Made by a program: the position numbers and the translations under genes. Shown here piece after piece: positions 36,090 through 44,694 of a stretch of 64,000 bases of DNA. Source of the stretch: Flavobacteriales bacterium (lineage in GTDB: Bacteria; Bacteroidota; Bacteroidia; CAIKAF01); NCBI GenBank assembly GCA_018401695.1, contig JAGYKD010000001.1:1180016-1244015 (forward strand). Reading direction: 5' to 3'. Under the pieces are notes generated by a model. It saw nothing but the letters and a program-made list of their open reading frames with translations, ran no database searches and was not told where the DNA came from. Positions within the stretch are counted from its first letter, which is position 1; each line of letters opens with the position of its first letter.

Positions 36090-36947
36090 TTACACGGCCA
36101 TGGCATTTTGTCCATGGCGCGACGGTAGATTTCCGTGGCGTTCTTTAAACATTTTGGAGAACTTTCCAATGTGGCTGTATCCAATTTTGTAGGCTACCTC
36201 TGAAACGTTAAGGCTGGTAGTGGCCAATAAGTCGGCTGCATGATCTAACCGTAAGTTCAAGTAGTAGCGATAGACCGAGATATTGGTTTCGGCTTTGAAA
36301 ATAGTTTTTAATTTGGATGGGCTTACGTGGCAATGTACAGCAATATCTTGGACGCTTAAAGGGTGGCCTTCCAAGTGCATTTCCATATATTTTATAGCGT
36401 TCCGAATCATTTCGGCTCGGTAACTTTTTACAGGTTTGTTTTGAATTAAACTCCACTGCTTTCTAAAAAAGGAACGGCTAACCAGGAAAGTAAAGTATGC
36501 CCATTCAATTTCGGAAACCTCATGCATACTTTCCAGCGTCTCCAAACGCTTGATTTCTTCAATCAATTCCAGATTCTGAATTCTTAAGTGCATAAAGCTG
36601 TAAAATGAATCGGCGCTAATGGCGCAGGAGTCCGAGTCATCAAGGTGAATTTTGGCTTGGTCCTGTAACCAACCACCTTTGCAATAGAAAACAAAGACCC
36701 TGCCGGTATTAGGGATACTTCCTTTTGGATGCTCAGAAGTTTTAAGAACCGAAATATTGGGCGCACTCGGTTTGCTGCCGGGCATTTGGTATACCACTGC
36801 CGCAAAAGCATACCTGTCCCCGTTGGGTATTTCCGTGGATTTGAGTTCTTCGCCTCCGGTGGCTATGCTCATTAAAAAAACGTCATTGCCCAGGGCAAGT
36901 TGAGTTTCGATGTAAGGCGTGGCTAGGCCTGATGTACTTGTTTTCAT
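36090..36947 (-). CDS. AraC-family transcriptional regulator 2
   Basis: A 285-residue paralogue of the regulator at 33852. The C-terminal domain is the AraC double helix-turn-helix (SVQDIAVHCHVSPSKLKTIFKAETN, then LNVSEVAYKIGYSHIGKFSKMFKERHG), closely similar to regulator 1. The N-terminal 180 residues resemble regulator 1 only loosely and match no effector domain I recognise. Both are on the minus strand with the XRE gene between. Confidence 0.88.
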   Translation of the reverse strand: MKTSTSGLATPYIETQLALGNDVFLMSIATGGEELKSTEIPNGDRYAFAAVVYQMPGSKPSAPNISVLKTSEHPKGSIPNTGRVFVFYCKGGWLQDQAKIHLDDSDSCAISADSFYSFMHLRIQNLELIEEIKRLETLESMHEVSEIEWAYFTFLVSRSFFRKQWSLIQNKPVKSYRAEMIRNAIKYMEMHLEGHPLSVQDIAVHCHVSPSKLKTIFKAETNISVYRYYLNLRLDHAADLLATTSLNVSEVAYKIGYSHIGKFSKMFKERHGNLPSRHGQNAMAV

Positions 36948-37202
36948 TGCTCTTATTAGTCTACCAAATGTACCTAAAAAACCCCTTTTTTGTTTAGCCT
37001 ATATGGTCAATTTTAAAATCCATAACGGGTTAAACAGAACTTTGAATAGTGTCCAAATAATGGAAAAAAGTCGGCAGATTCAATGTTTACAGCTAATTTA
37101 TAATAGCAAATAAACCGATTTAATTTTTGCAAGCCAAATTTTTGGATGCCTTTTAGGGTTATTAGGAGGTGTAAAATTTTACCGGCGTTTAGTGTCGATA
37201 CG

Positions 37203-37210
37203 TATATTTG
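37203..37210 (+). promoter_or_regulatory. Candidate -7 box for the 37.2 kb small RNA
   Basis: TATATTTG matches TAnnTTTG. The expected start of transcription is around 37216. Confidence 0.4.
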
Positions 37211-37215
37211 TCATG

Positions 37216-37301
37216 TCTTACTTGGGTTCTAATTCACCACCTGGTGGATAGATTAGGTGTATACCCGAAGTTCCTCTCGGAGCTTCGGGTACACCTTTTT
37301 T
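37216..37301 (+). ncRNA. Candidate small RNA of about 85 nt with a terminator
   Basis: A promoter box (37203-37210) is followed, about 40 bases later, by a strong hairpin GGTGTA-TA-CCCGAAG (37256-37270) with CTTCGGGTACACC (37283-37295) and a T6 run. Between them is a small CCAC/GTGG hairpin. There is no ORF with protein character and no gene upstream on the plus strand for the terminator to serve. The transcript end is inferred and the promoter is only a partial match. A database or RNA-seq check is needed before treating it as real. Confidence 0.4.
37256..37301 (+). terminator. Rho-independent terminator with no upstream gene
   Basis: A 13-bp stem with a two-base bulge and a T-run. Listed separately because it is the most certain part of the 37.2 kb small RNA. 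Confidence 0.75.
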
Positions 37302-37326
37302 AGGAGGGCACGTAAATGTAGAGACT

Positions 37327-37407
37327 GTTGACGTGCTGCTATTCCGGCGGCGTTCCTGTCCTGACCGCAGCGTCAGGGTTATACACGTGAAAACACAACG
37401 CGTCAAC
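37327..37407. repeat. Family E intergenic element, copy 3
   Basis: GTTGACG (37327-37333) and CGTCAAC (37401-37407) bound the block. The central CCTGAC-CGCAGC-GTCAGG hairpin (37360-37377), within a 26-nt identical stretch, is shared with copy 1 at 264-289, and GCTATT precedes it. Confidence 0.6.
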
Positions 37408-37754
37408 GGCCTTATGTAGTTTTGAAACGACGGAATTTTTCTTCTTTTCTTTGCAAAGATGCTTTTATTGCTGCCGGTTTCTTTTCGGTTTGCGCAGAAA
37501 ATGGGATTCCCTGATACCCATAGGCCAATGCCTTCAAGAAGGGTTTAATGGATATGTTACGCAAGTGCCGGACTTGTTTTGCTCCCAAGGTTCAAGTGCT
37601 TCAATGTATTCCCGGTGTTCCCCTAATCAAAAGCATCTTTCGGTCCAAACATGGGTTTAAAACAAGCATACCCTTGGTGATTATACCGTGCCTTTAATCT
37701 ATGAAAACATGTACACTCGGCATGAAATATTCGGAATCCTTACTTTACTTTAGA

Positions 37755-39719
37755 TTACAGGCTATTTTCGCTTTCTAAAAGGGTATTCACCCGTTCGCTG
37801 TTGCCAAATACCAGAAGGATATCGCCCCTTTCGGGTACATAAGATGCAGGTGGATGAGGGTTCCAAATGCTTGCGCGCCAATAGCCCAATACCGTTACCT
37901 CAAGCCGCTCCCGAATATTAGAACTGCCCAAATTGTGCCCGGTGAGCTGATGCGGATCCAAGTCCAGTTTTAAACTACCAATTTTTACGTTTGGAAAATG
38001 GCCAATCAACCCGGCTTCCCGTCCAAAAAGTGGCCTAATTCTTCGGTCGGCATTCGATCGAACCATATCGGCATAGTTTCGAATTAAATCGGGGGGGACC
38101 AAATACTGCGCCAAGGAGCGAACAGAAATTTCTACACTGCTTTCCACTTCTTCTGCCACCACATCGCTGGCTCCGAGGCTGCGCAACCTTGCGGCTTGCG
38201 TTAAACTTTTGCAGCGCGCAATAATGTGCACCGAGTTGCACATCTCTCGAATTTGTGCAACAATGCTTTCGGTGGCATGGTCGTCGGAGACAGCAACTAC
38301 AGCAACCCGCGCCTTAAAAACTCTTAAGTGCTCCAAAATAAAGGCCTGGGTGGCATCTCCAAAATGAGCCGGCTCTCCCAGGGCCTGCGCCTTTCGGATG
38401 CTTTCCGGGTTTAAATCGGCTACCACATAGCGAATGCCGGCCTTTTTGGCCACTTTGGCCATCTGTTGTCCGTTTAAACCATAGCCAATAATGATTAAAT
38501 GGTCTTTCAATTCCTCCTCTTCCTCCTCCGAAAGCTCCGGCAAATCAGGGAGTTTATTTGCCACCAGTTTTTTAATGATGCCTGGGGCCGCCATTATGGC
38601 AAATGGGGTTAATGCCATGGTAAATACCGAGACATTTAAAAAGTATTGGTACTCTACACCTCCAATTAAGGCATAATCCTGTCCGGTTTTGGAAAGAATA
38701 AAGGCAAATTCGCCCACTTGAAATAAGGCAAAACCTGTATTCAAAGCCACTTTTAATGGATATCCCAACAACCGAACTACAGCGGTTATAAGGCCAAATT
38801 TTACCGTCATAACCAACACGGTTAAGCCCAATACCTCAAGCACGTGATGCGCAAAAAAGTTCAGCTCCAAAAGCATGCCCACCGAAACAAAAAAGAAGCT
38901 GGTAAACAGCTCCCTAAAGGGAATAATAAGACTAGTGGCTTGGTGGCTGTAGGGTGAGCCCGAAATGGTTAAGCCCGCCAAAAAGGCGCCCAGGGCCAAG
39001 CTTAAACCCAAGCTCGAGGTGCCAAAGGCCACCGCAAAACAAATAACCACCACCGATAACAAAAACAGCTCTCGGCTTCGGGTTCGGGCAATTTCTCGCA
39101 ACAAGAAAGGAACCGCATAGGTTGTGCCCAAAAACAAACAAAGCCCAACCGCCAGGAATTTTACCAACAATATACCCAGCTGCACCCATGGATTACCCTC
39201 CCCCGCACCTGCCAATATGGGCGTTACCAGCATCATGGGCACCACAATAATATCCTGAAAAATTAAGATGCCCAAGGCCATCCTACCATACGGGGTGCGA
39301 ATCTCTCCCCGTTCTTGAATTAGCTTCAACACAATGGCCGTGCTACTTAAACTAAATAAAAACCCGATGAACAGCGCCGACTCCATGCCCAAGCCCCAAA
39401 GTAGGGCTACCCCACCCATGGAAGCAATGGTAAGCAATACTTGCCCCGTGCCGCCGCCCAAAACAGCTTTGCGCAGCTTCATTAAATCGTTGAGCGAAAA
39501 CTCCAAACCAATGATGAACAGCAGCAACACGACCCCGATTTCACTCAGCATCTCAATTTCATGAGAGGCGGAGGCTAGTCCAAATCCCGAAGGCCCAAAA
39601 ATGATACCGGTGGCCAAAAAACCCAAGATGGTGGGCAATTTGAGTTTTTGAAACAAATAAATGACCAATACAGAAAGGCCGAGTATGGTAACAGCTTCTT
39701 TTAGTAGCGGGATTTCCAT
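37755..39719 (-). CDS. KefB-type cation:proton antiporter with TrkA domains
   Basis: A 654-residue CPA2 (KefB/KefC-like) antiporter that exchanges K+ or Na+ for protons across the inner membrane. The N-terminal 380 residues hold about twelve helices, including FPAIGVVLLLFIIGLEFS-like and LLSVVVICFAVAFGTSSLGLSLALGAFLAGL. The C-terminal half holds a TrkA-N Rossmann domain (IIIGYGLNGQQMAKVAKKAG...HFGDATQ) and a TrkA-C domain (about 570-654), which sense nucleotides. Stress or pH homeostasis is the usual role; the ion is not assigned. Confidence 0.92.
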   Translation of the reverse strand: MEIPLLKEAVTILGLSVLVIYLFQKLKLPTILGFLATGIIFGPSGFGLASASHEIEMLSEIGVVLLLFIIGLEFSLNDLMKLRKAVLGGGTGQVLLTIASMGGVALLWGLGMESALFIGFLFSLSSTAIVLKLIQERGEIRTPYGRMALGILIFQDIIVVPMMLVTPILAGAGEGNPWVQLGILLVKFLAVGLCLFLGTTYAVPFLLREIARTRSRELFLLSVVVICFAVAFGTSSLGLSLALGAFLAGLTISGSPYSHQATSLIIPFRELFTSFFFVSVGMLLELNFFAHHVLEVLGLTVLVMTVKFGLITAVVRLLGYPLKVALNTGFALFQVGEFAFILSKTGQDYALIGGVEYQYFLNVSVFTMALTPFAIMAAPGIIKKLVANKLPDLPELSEEEEEELKDHLIIIGYGLNGQQMAKVAKKAGIRYVVADLNPESIRKAQALGEPAHFGDATQAFILEHLRVFKARVAVVAVSDDHATESIVAQIREMCNSVHIIARCKSLTQAARLRSLGASDVVAEEVESSVEISVRSLAQYLVPPDLIRNYADMVRSNADRRIRPLFGREAGLIGHFPNVKIGSLKLDLDPHQLTGHNLGSSNIRERLEVTVLGYWRASIWNPHPPASYVPERGDILLVFGNSERVNTLLESENSL

Positions 39720-39775
39720 ACGGAAAGATACTTAAGTTTCCGTTTTGCTCTTCAATAGGTATGGGCTTTTCGTAG

Positions 39776-40522
39776 CTACACCGACTCAACTACGGGAAGA
39801 CTTTGCTCTATGGCGTCCCAAAATTTTAACCGGGCCATTAAGGCTGCTCGTCCGGCCTCGGCTGCTTCTTTTTCCTTGGTCTTGTCACCACCGCAAAGGG
39901 CCGCTACCAGACGTTTGGCCATATCGGCGTGTTGGCCTCCATCTACTTCTATATGCCGCTCCAAATAGTACAAATACAAGCTCCATTTCCCCTTTTCTGT
40001 GTCGTTCATACTTTCTACCATGCCTTGAAACATGTCCGGAATCAAATCTTCTCGCCCCAGGGTAAATGCAGCGGCCACTTCGTGCAAGCCCCCGTTTTCA
40101 ATCAAGTCAAAGCTGTGTTCCATAAACGCTCTTGCCGCGGGGGGAACTTGCGTCATATTAGGCAATTTTCCCCTGCTTTGGGCTTCGGACACCAGGGCCT
40201 TTATCGCTCCAACACGGGCACCGCATTGCTCCATGGCTTCTACATACATTTCAAAATGACTCAAATACCGCCCATCGGGCAACACATCGGCCTCTTCCCC
40301 TGCAACAATCTCGTTGATTAAATGCCTGGCTTCGGCTTGACTTACCGGCACCCAGGGCACCCGCACGCAGGTAAGCTCCAGTTGTAGCTTTTTTACCAAG
40401 GACATAAAATCCCAAACCGCATACACGTGGTGTTCCATAAAATGCCGCAATGCCTCGGGGTGGTTTAGCTTGGGATACAAACGGTGTTCCCTTAGCGCTA
40501 GTTTCAATTCTGTTGTGGTCAT
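39776..40522 (-). CDS. DUF3050-family protein
   Basis: A 248-residue protein that matches the DUF3050 family. The first third has HPEALRHFMEHHVYAVWDFMSLVKKLQ and the last third has YLERHIEVDGGQHADMAKRL. Such spaced His/Glu motifs recall haem-oxygenase-like diiron enzymes, a suggestion from the motif pattern only. The ATG at 40522 is preferred over a TTG nine bases upstream. Its stop lies 56 bases before the antiporter start on the same strand. A flavodoxin-like gene precedes it by 24 bases, so the pair may be co-transcribed and could be a redox pair. Confidence 0.78.
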   Translation of the reverse strand: MTTTELKLALREHRLYPKLNHPEALRHFMEHHVYAVWDFMSLVKKLQLELTCVRVPWVPVSQAEARHLINEIVAGEEADVLPDGRYLSHFEMYVEAMEQCGARVGAIKALVSEAQSRGKLPNMTQVPPAARAFMEHSFDLIENGGLHEVAAAFTLGREDLIPDMFQGMVESMNDTEKGKWSLYLYYLERHIEVDGGQHADMAKRLVAALCGGDKTKEKEAAEAGRAALMARLKFWDAIEQSLPVVESV

Positions 40523-40546
40523 ACCTAGCAAACCCTTAAGCCTCGA

Positions 40547-41104
40547 TTAGGGTTCACCGGCTGCTGCATTTTTTATTTGCCCAAGCCGTTCCAGGCATTC
40601 CATTATCCTATGTTTTTGCGCTTCGGTCAACCCTTTTTCTTCCAAACGATAGTGCATTAGCTCTTTTTCCTCCGGCATGGGATCCAAGCCTAAGCTCACC
40701 GGAACGGCAGTGGCCCATAAGAGCCAATCCCCGGCTTCCTTTTGAGCAGCATCCAACACCTTTTGGTAGCCCCATTTGCTATAGCGCTTTTCGTCCGGAC
40801 TTCCGCAGGACAGCACCAAAACCACGGGAGCCCTCCGTTTGCGGCACAAAGACAAAACCCCACGGAGCGGCGCAATCAGCAGGCCACCCCACACAGGACC
40901 AAAGAGCACCACAGGCACTCCTGTACGAACCCGAGCATTCGCTTCTTTGCTTCCGGAGCCCCTGCCAAAGAGCGAAATAAGAAACAAAATGCCGGTACTT
41001 TTAGGCCAAACCTCCATGGCCTTGGCCTGAACATCCAGTGCTTGAGCAGCAAACTCAGCCATGCATCGACTATTGCCGCTACCCGAAAAATACAACACTT
41101 CCAT
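40547..41104 (-). CDS. Flavodoxin-like fold protein
   Basis: A 185-residue protein beginning MEVLYFSGSGNSRCMAEF, the FMN-phosphate loop of flavodoxins, followed by strands including GVPVVLFGPVWGGLLIAPL and APVVLVLSCGSPD, which look like the flavin-binding loops. It is probably an NAD(P)H or electron-transfer flavoprotein. An ATG at 41143 would add 13 residues before the fold start and is less likely. It leads into the DUF3050 gene and both may act together. Confidence 0.75.
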   Translation of the reverse strand: MEVLYFSGSGNSRCMAEFAAQALDVQAKAMEVWPKSTGILFLISLFGRGSGSKEANARVRTGVPVVLFGPVWGGLLIAPLRGVLSLCRKRRAPVVLVLSCGSPDEKRYSKWGYQKVLDAAQKEAGDWLLWATAVPVSLGLDPMPEEKELMHYRLEEKGLTEAQKHRIMECLERLGQIKNAAAGEP

Positions 41105-41171
41105 AGCTTTGATTTTCTGCAAATTAGAAAGCTTGTTTCGCATTTCCCATGATTTTTATCAGGTCTTTTTT

Positions 41172-41336
41172 GGCCGCCTTTTCCGGTGCTCCCCTTTAGC
41201 GTAGTCAGCCCGGCCGGCTGCGGCTAGGCGCTGCGGGGTCCCCCGAAAAATCGGGGGCCTCCGCCCGCCAAGCCGCAGCAGGCCGCCCTTTCCTACGGCT
41301 ATCGGCTCGCCCCGGGGCGGAAATCATGCTCCGGAC
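41172..41336 (-). repeat. Family D/C structured intergenic element, copy 2
   Basis: The ends match those of 30250-30410. The interior, read on the minus strand, matches family C: CTTGGCGGGCGGAGGCCCCCGA, a loop, then TCGGGGGACCCCG. The surrounding stem pairs GCTGCGGCT (41217-41225) with AGCCGCAGC (41271-41279), a sequence found in no other copy. It thus links families C and D. Confidence 0.75.
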
Positions 41337-41403
41337 CTTTGCTTTAGCTTAGCAATGCAGTGGCTCCTTAGGTTGGTAGTCTTGCAAATCTTACTTTAGT
41401 AGC

Positions 41404-42108
41404 ATGTTTGCCGGTAGGAAAGATCGGGTATTTTTTGTGTTGAGTGGCTTTTTTCTCACCAATGCCCTCGTGGCCGAAATGATAGGTGGAAAGCTCATAC
41501 AAATTCCCGCCTTAGATTGGCTTGGCCATAGTTTCGGCCCTTGGCCCTTAAGCATTGGTATTTTGCCATGGCCCATTGTTTTTCTTACCACCGATCTTAT
41601 TAATGAATACTATGGGTACCGAGGTGTGCGCAAAATTACCATGCTCACCGCCGGATTTATTTTATATACTTTCCTGCTTTTGTTTCTAGGAGGATTAGTC
41701 CCTGCGGTTGGGTTTTCACCCGTGCAAGACTCGGATTATGCCACTGTCTTTTTGCAATCTCAATGGATTATTGCAGGTAGTTTGGTTGCTTTTTTGGTGG
41801 CTCAGTTTCTAGACGTATTGGTTTTTTTACGGGTAAGACGGCTTACCGGTAAGCGGCTTATTTGGCTGAGAGCCACCGGGTCAACCTTGGTGTCTCAGCT
41901 TATAGATACCTTTATTGTTCAAGGAATTGGCTTTTATTTGCCCGGCAAAATTACCCGAGCTGAGTATTTCGAAATTGCATGGAACAGCTACGGAACCAAA
42001 CTGGTTATTGCATTGGCCATAACTCCATTGATTTATCTCGGCCATTGGCTCATTGACCGCTATTTGGCAGGAGAAGCTCAGGACCAAGCCCCCAAAAGCA
42101 ATCCCTAA
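41404..42108 (+). CDS. Queuosine precursor transporter (YhhQ/VUT family)
   Basis: A 234-residue inner-membrane protein with six or seven helices. Its N-terminal SGFFLTNALVAEMIGGKL, the LPWPIVFLTTDLINEYYGYRGVRK segment and LVSQLIDTFIVQGIGFYLPG are family signatures of the vitamin-uptake/queuosine precursor transporter group. It takes up queuine or preQ0/preQ1 for modifying tRNA wobble position 34. The gene converges with the serine hydrolase gene, leaving 6 bases. Confidence 0.92.
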   Translation: MFAGRKDRVFFVLSGFFLTNALVAEMIGGKLIQIPALDWLGHSFGPWPLSIGILPWPIVFLTTDLINEYYGYRGVRKITMLTAGFILYTFLLLFLGGLVPAVGFSPVQDSDYATVFLQSQWIIAGSLVAFLVAQFLDVLVFLRVRRLTGKRLIWLRATGSTLVSQLIDTFIVQGIGFYLPGKITRAEYFEIAWNSYGTKLVIALAITPLIYLGHWLIDRYLAGEAQDQAPKSNP

Positions 42109-42114
42109 TCCGAC

Positions 42115-43395
42115 TTACTTAACCATAACTTGTCGCGCATAACCATTGGCATGCTTACATTCCAGCAGGTAGGTCCCTTTGGGCAAAGCGCTTAGGTTAA
42201 ACGCGGCAGCATTCCCCTCCATAATCAACCGCCCAAATGTGTCCAACAATCGGTAATTTCCCATGGGATAGGCCACCTGTAGATGGTCTTGCATGGGATT
42301 CGGCCAGGCAAGGGGGCTTGTTGCGCCATGGTTTTCTAAACCGGTGGTGCAAGGCAAACGGTTTATGTACTGCCAAACATCATCGTTAAAGCTTACCGAT
42401 ACCGCACCGGCTGCCGCAGGAGGCGCATCGCCCAAGCGAACAAAGACCAAATCTTGCGAAGGCACCACATTGAGCATTTGGGCATTTTTCCCCAAGCCTG
42501 CATACATATCCGCAGGTGCGTTGGGGTTCATCCAACCGGGAAACTGGAATTGAAGTTGTGGAATCATAAATCCGTTTTGACCATTGAGCCAAAATAAGTA
42601 GCCATAGGAAGGGTTTAAACTCTGAGACGGCCGTATCATATCGTGGAAATATCCGGTGTCCTGCATCAGTTGAGTGCCATTCCAAGCTCCCTCGCTTAAT
42701 AAAAACAGACCAAATCGAGCCATGGAACGTGCCGTGCTAAAGAAAACATTCACATCACCAAGGGGCACAAACCCGCCGTCCATGCCCAAAGGGTTTTTTA
42801 GGGTGTTTTGAAACCACTGATTCATGTTGTTTCCGGTGGCGTAATACACCACCGAATCTAATAAGGTGTAGGGTGCATTGTGGTAGGCCCACCGTTGCCC
42901 TGCAGGCGACAAGTACTGCAGGCAAGTATCATACATACAATCCACATTGGGCACTCCGTCGTCCAAGCCGCTGGTCATGGTAAGTTGATGCCAAATGGTG
43001 ATGTCTTTTTCTTGGGCAGGAGTTAAGGAAGTCCAACCGCTTCCTAAATAGGCGCTGCTGCTGTCTTGAATGCTCAAGTAACCCTGTTCTTGGGCCAATC
43101 CCACCAAAGTAGCCGACATGGTTTTTCCGGCCGAGGCCCAATACCAAGAATCGTTGGCGGTAAAACCATTAAAATAGCGCTCCAACACAATTTTTCCGTC
43201 CTTGAGGAGCACAAAGGCTTTGGTTTGATTGGCCTCCAGGAACAAGTACAAGGAATCTATGTTATCGCTGCACCAGTTGAGCGCTTGAGGACTTAAGGTG
43301 TCCCAGGCATTGCTCTGATTTGGAGGATAATAATAGCCTTGGCTCTTAGCCGTGAGGCCAAGCAGCAAAAAGAAAATAGGGTATAAATTCCGCAT
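42115..43395 (-). CDS. Secreted serine hydrolase (class C beta-lactamase fold) with T9SS sorting domain
   Basis: A 426-residue exported protein. It has a signal peptide (1-19), then a penicillin-binding/beta-lactamase fold with the catalytic SAGK motif (Ser88-Lys91) and a YxN-like YHN. The C-terminal 80 residues (about 348-426, starting near LAWPNPMQDHLQVAYP, with NLSALPKGTYLLEC) match the type A T9SS C-terminal sorting domain, so it probably crosses the outer membrane through SprA and is processed by PorU, both encoded in this window. The natural substrate (ester or peptide) is unknown. Confidence 0.9.
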   Translation of the reverse strand: MRNLYPIFFLLLGLTAKSQGYYYPPNQSNAWDTLSPQALNWCSDNIDSLYLFLEANQTKAFVLLKDGKIVLERYFNGFTANDSWYWASAGKTMSATLVGLAQEQGYLSIQDSSSAYLGSGWTSLTPAQEKDITIWHQLTMTSGLDDGVPNVDCMYDTCLQYLSPAGQRWAYHNAPYTLLDSVVYYATGNNMNQWFQNTLKNPLGMDGGFVPLGDVNVFFSTARSMARFGLFLLSEGAWNGTQLMQDTGYFHDMIRPSQSLNPSYGYLFWLNGQNGFMIPQLQFQFPGWMNPNAPADMYAGLGKNAQMLNVVPSQDLVFVRLGDAPPAAAGAVSVSFNDDVWQYINRLPCTTGLENHGATSPLAWPNPMQDHLQVAYPMGNYRLLDTFGRLIMEGNAAAFNLSALPKGTYLLECKHANGYARQVMVK

Positions 43396-43432
43396 GGGCT
43401 TTTTAAATTAGACGTAGCCCGGCACCAAAGGT

Positions 43433-43891
43433 TTAAACGCCGAACTGCTGCAAATGATGATCTAGATGTTTGTAGAACAACGTTTCCCACTCTTTGGCCG
43501 TTAGTTTTCCAAAAGAAGGGGAGTCCACACCTTCGTAATGCGCTGCTCCACGTTCAAGAAGCCGGTTTAAATTACTCAGGAGTTTTTGTTTTTGTTCCTC
43601 AAAATCTTGGGCTTCGGCCACTTTAAAAGCCCCTGCCGTGGGGCTGTTTTTTTTGTAGGGTTTGGGCCCAACAACCATGGGTTTTACCAGCAGGCGCATA
43701 ATAAACCGAACGGGTGCCGGTTGAGCGGAGAAAGCGCCTTCTGACATTTGAAATTGCACATTCACATGGGCCAACATTTGAGCGGCATGCATCTTGCCCC
43801 ATTTAGGTTTTTTTTCGGGGCTTAATGCATCAATTCTTTGCTTCAGTTGGTTTACGGTAGCGGATAGAAAGATGCTAGGGAAATTTGACAT
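43433..43891 (-). CDS. DUF1569-family protein (DinB-like fold)
   Basis: A 152-residue protein. It ends with SFGKLTAKEWETLFYKHLDHHLQQFGV, the DUF1569 signature with conserved His residues, and WGKMHAAQMLAHVNVQFQMSEG in the first half; both resemble the four-helix metal-binding DinB/YfiT fold. Biochemical role unknown. It ends about 40 bases before the serine hydrolase start on the same strand and is divergent from the SUMF1-like gene. Confidence 0.88.
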   Translation of the reverse strand: MSNFPSIFLSATVNQLKQRIDALSPEKKPKWGKMHAAQMLAHVNVQFQMSEGAFSAQPAPVRFIMRLLVKPMVVGPKPYKKNSPTAGAFKVAEAQDFEEQKQKLLSNLNRLLERGAAHYEGVDSPSFGKLTAKEWETLFYKHLDHHLQQFGV

Positions 43892-43937
43892 GGATAGTTT
43901 AATTGGTAAGCTGTTTAGAATAATGCTAATTTGCTGT

Positions 43938-44687
43938 ATGAAAATAGGGAATCTTTGCTTTTTTCTTTGTGCTTTTTTTCATTTTAATATTCACGCACAG
44001 GAACTTGCCAAAAGTGTAGAGGAAAGTTGGCTGCGTATAAACGACTCCGTTTTTGTGTGTCGTTACGAGCAAACTTGGGAATGGTATGCTGCCTTTTTGA
44101 AAGAACAAGCCAATCCCAAAGCCTTTTTGCCTGTGGAACAGCTCACTTCTATGCCCGATGCGTTCACTTTAGCTCCCCTGCGTTGGGAAAATCCTGACTT
44201 TAAGAACTATCCGGTCGAAGGGATTAGTTATGAAGCGGCTCAAGCTTTTTGCGCTTGGTTGACCAAGCAATATTTGGCGGACCCCCAAGCCTCCCAGAAA
44301 CCGGTAAAGTTTAGATTGCCTACCCGCCATGAATGGAGCTTGGCTTTGGCTGCCTTCCCTGAGTCTGAATATCCTTGGTATGGACAGGAGCCGGTGCATC
44401 CCAACGGACGCTTTGCTGCAAACCTTAGGTACAGCGATTTAGCTTCAGCAGCCTTGCTGTACGAAGTGGATGGTTTTTTGATGATGGCTCCGGTGGGAAG
44501 TTTTGAACCCAACCGTTTAGGTTTGTACGACATGATTGGGAACGTTGCCGAAATGATTTCGGAACAAGGACAATGCATGGGCGGTCATTGGGATATAGAA
44601 CTTAAAAAATCAGGAGTACTTCAGTCGCTGCCCTGTGGCATGCCTGATCCCCGTTTTGGATTTCGTTGGGTAGCTGTAGTGCCTTAA
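43938..44687 (+). CDS. SUMF1/FGE-like secreted protein
   Basis: A 249-residue exported protein with a signal peptide (about 1-20). From residue about 30 it follows the formylglycine-generating enzyme/SUMF1 fold: YEAAQAFCAWLTKQYL, KFRLPTRHEWSLALAAFP, RLGLYDMIGNVAEMIS and FGFRWVAV at the end. Family members activate sulfatases or, in Bacteroidota, belong to gliding and T9SS lipoproteins such as GldJ and GldK. There is no lipobox cysteine, and the FGE catalytic cysteine pair is not evident, so a structural or binding role is possible. The ATG at 43938 is chosen because the fold and signal begin there. Confidence 0.82.
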   Translation: MKIGNLCFFLCAFFHFNIHAQELAKSVEESWLRINDSVFVCRYEQTWEWYAAFLKEQANPKAFLPVEQLTSMPDAFTLAPLRWENPDFKNYPVEGISYEAAQAFCAWLTKQYLADPQASQKPVKFRLPTRHEWSLALAAFPESEYPWYGQEPVHPNGRFAANLRYSDLASAALLYEVDGFLMMAPVGSFEPNRLGLYDMIGNVAEMISEQGQCMGGHWDIELKKSGVLQSLPCGMPDPRFGFRWVAVVP

Positions 44688-44694
44688 GCCTTGG

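Larger units (their letters stand above)
36948..37754. other. Intergenic region with candidate small RNA and a family E element
   Basis: This 807-base region is between the divergent AraC gene and the antiporter stop. It holds a candidate small RNA (37203-37301) and a family E repeat (37327-37407). About 36948-37190 and 37410-37754 show no further feature. Confidence 0.5.

Noticed and set aside
36919-37113. 64-codon plus-strand frame near the AraC gene
   Set aside because: Overlaps the AraC regulator 2 start and upstream region with no protein signature.
37451-37660. 69-codon plus-strand frame in the 37 kb spacer
   Set aside because: No protein family resemblance and no promoter box close to the start.
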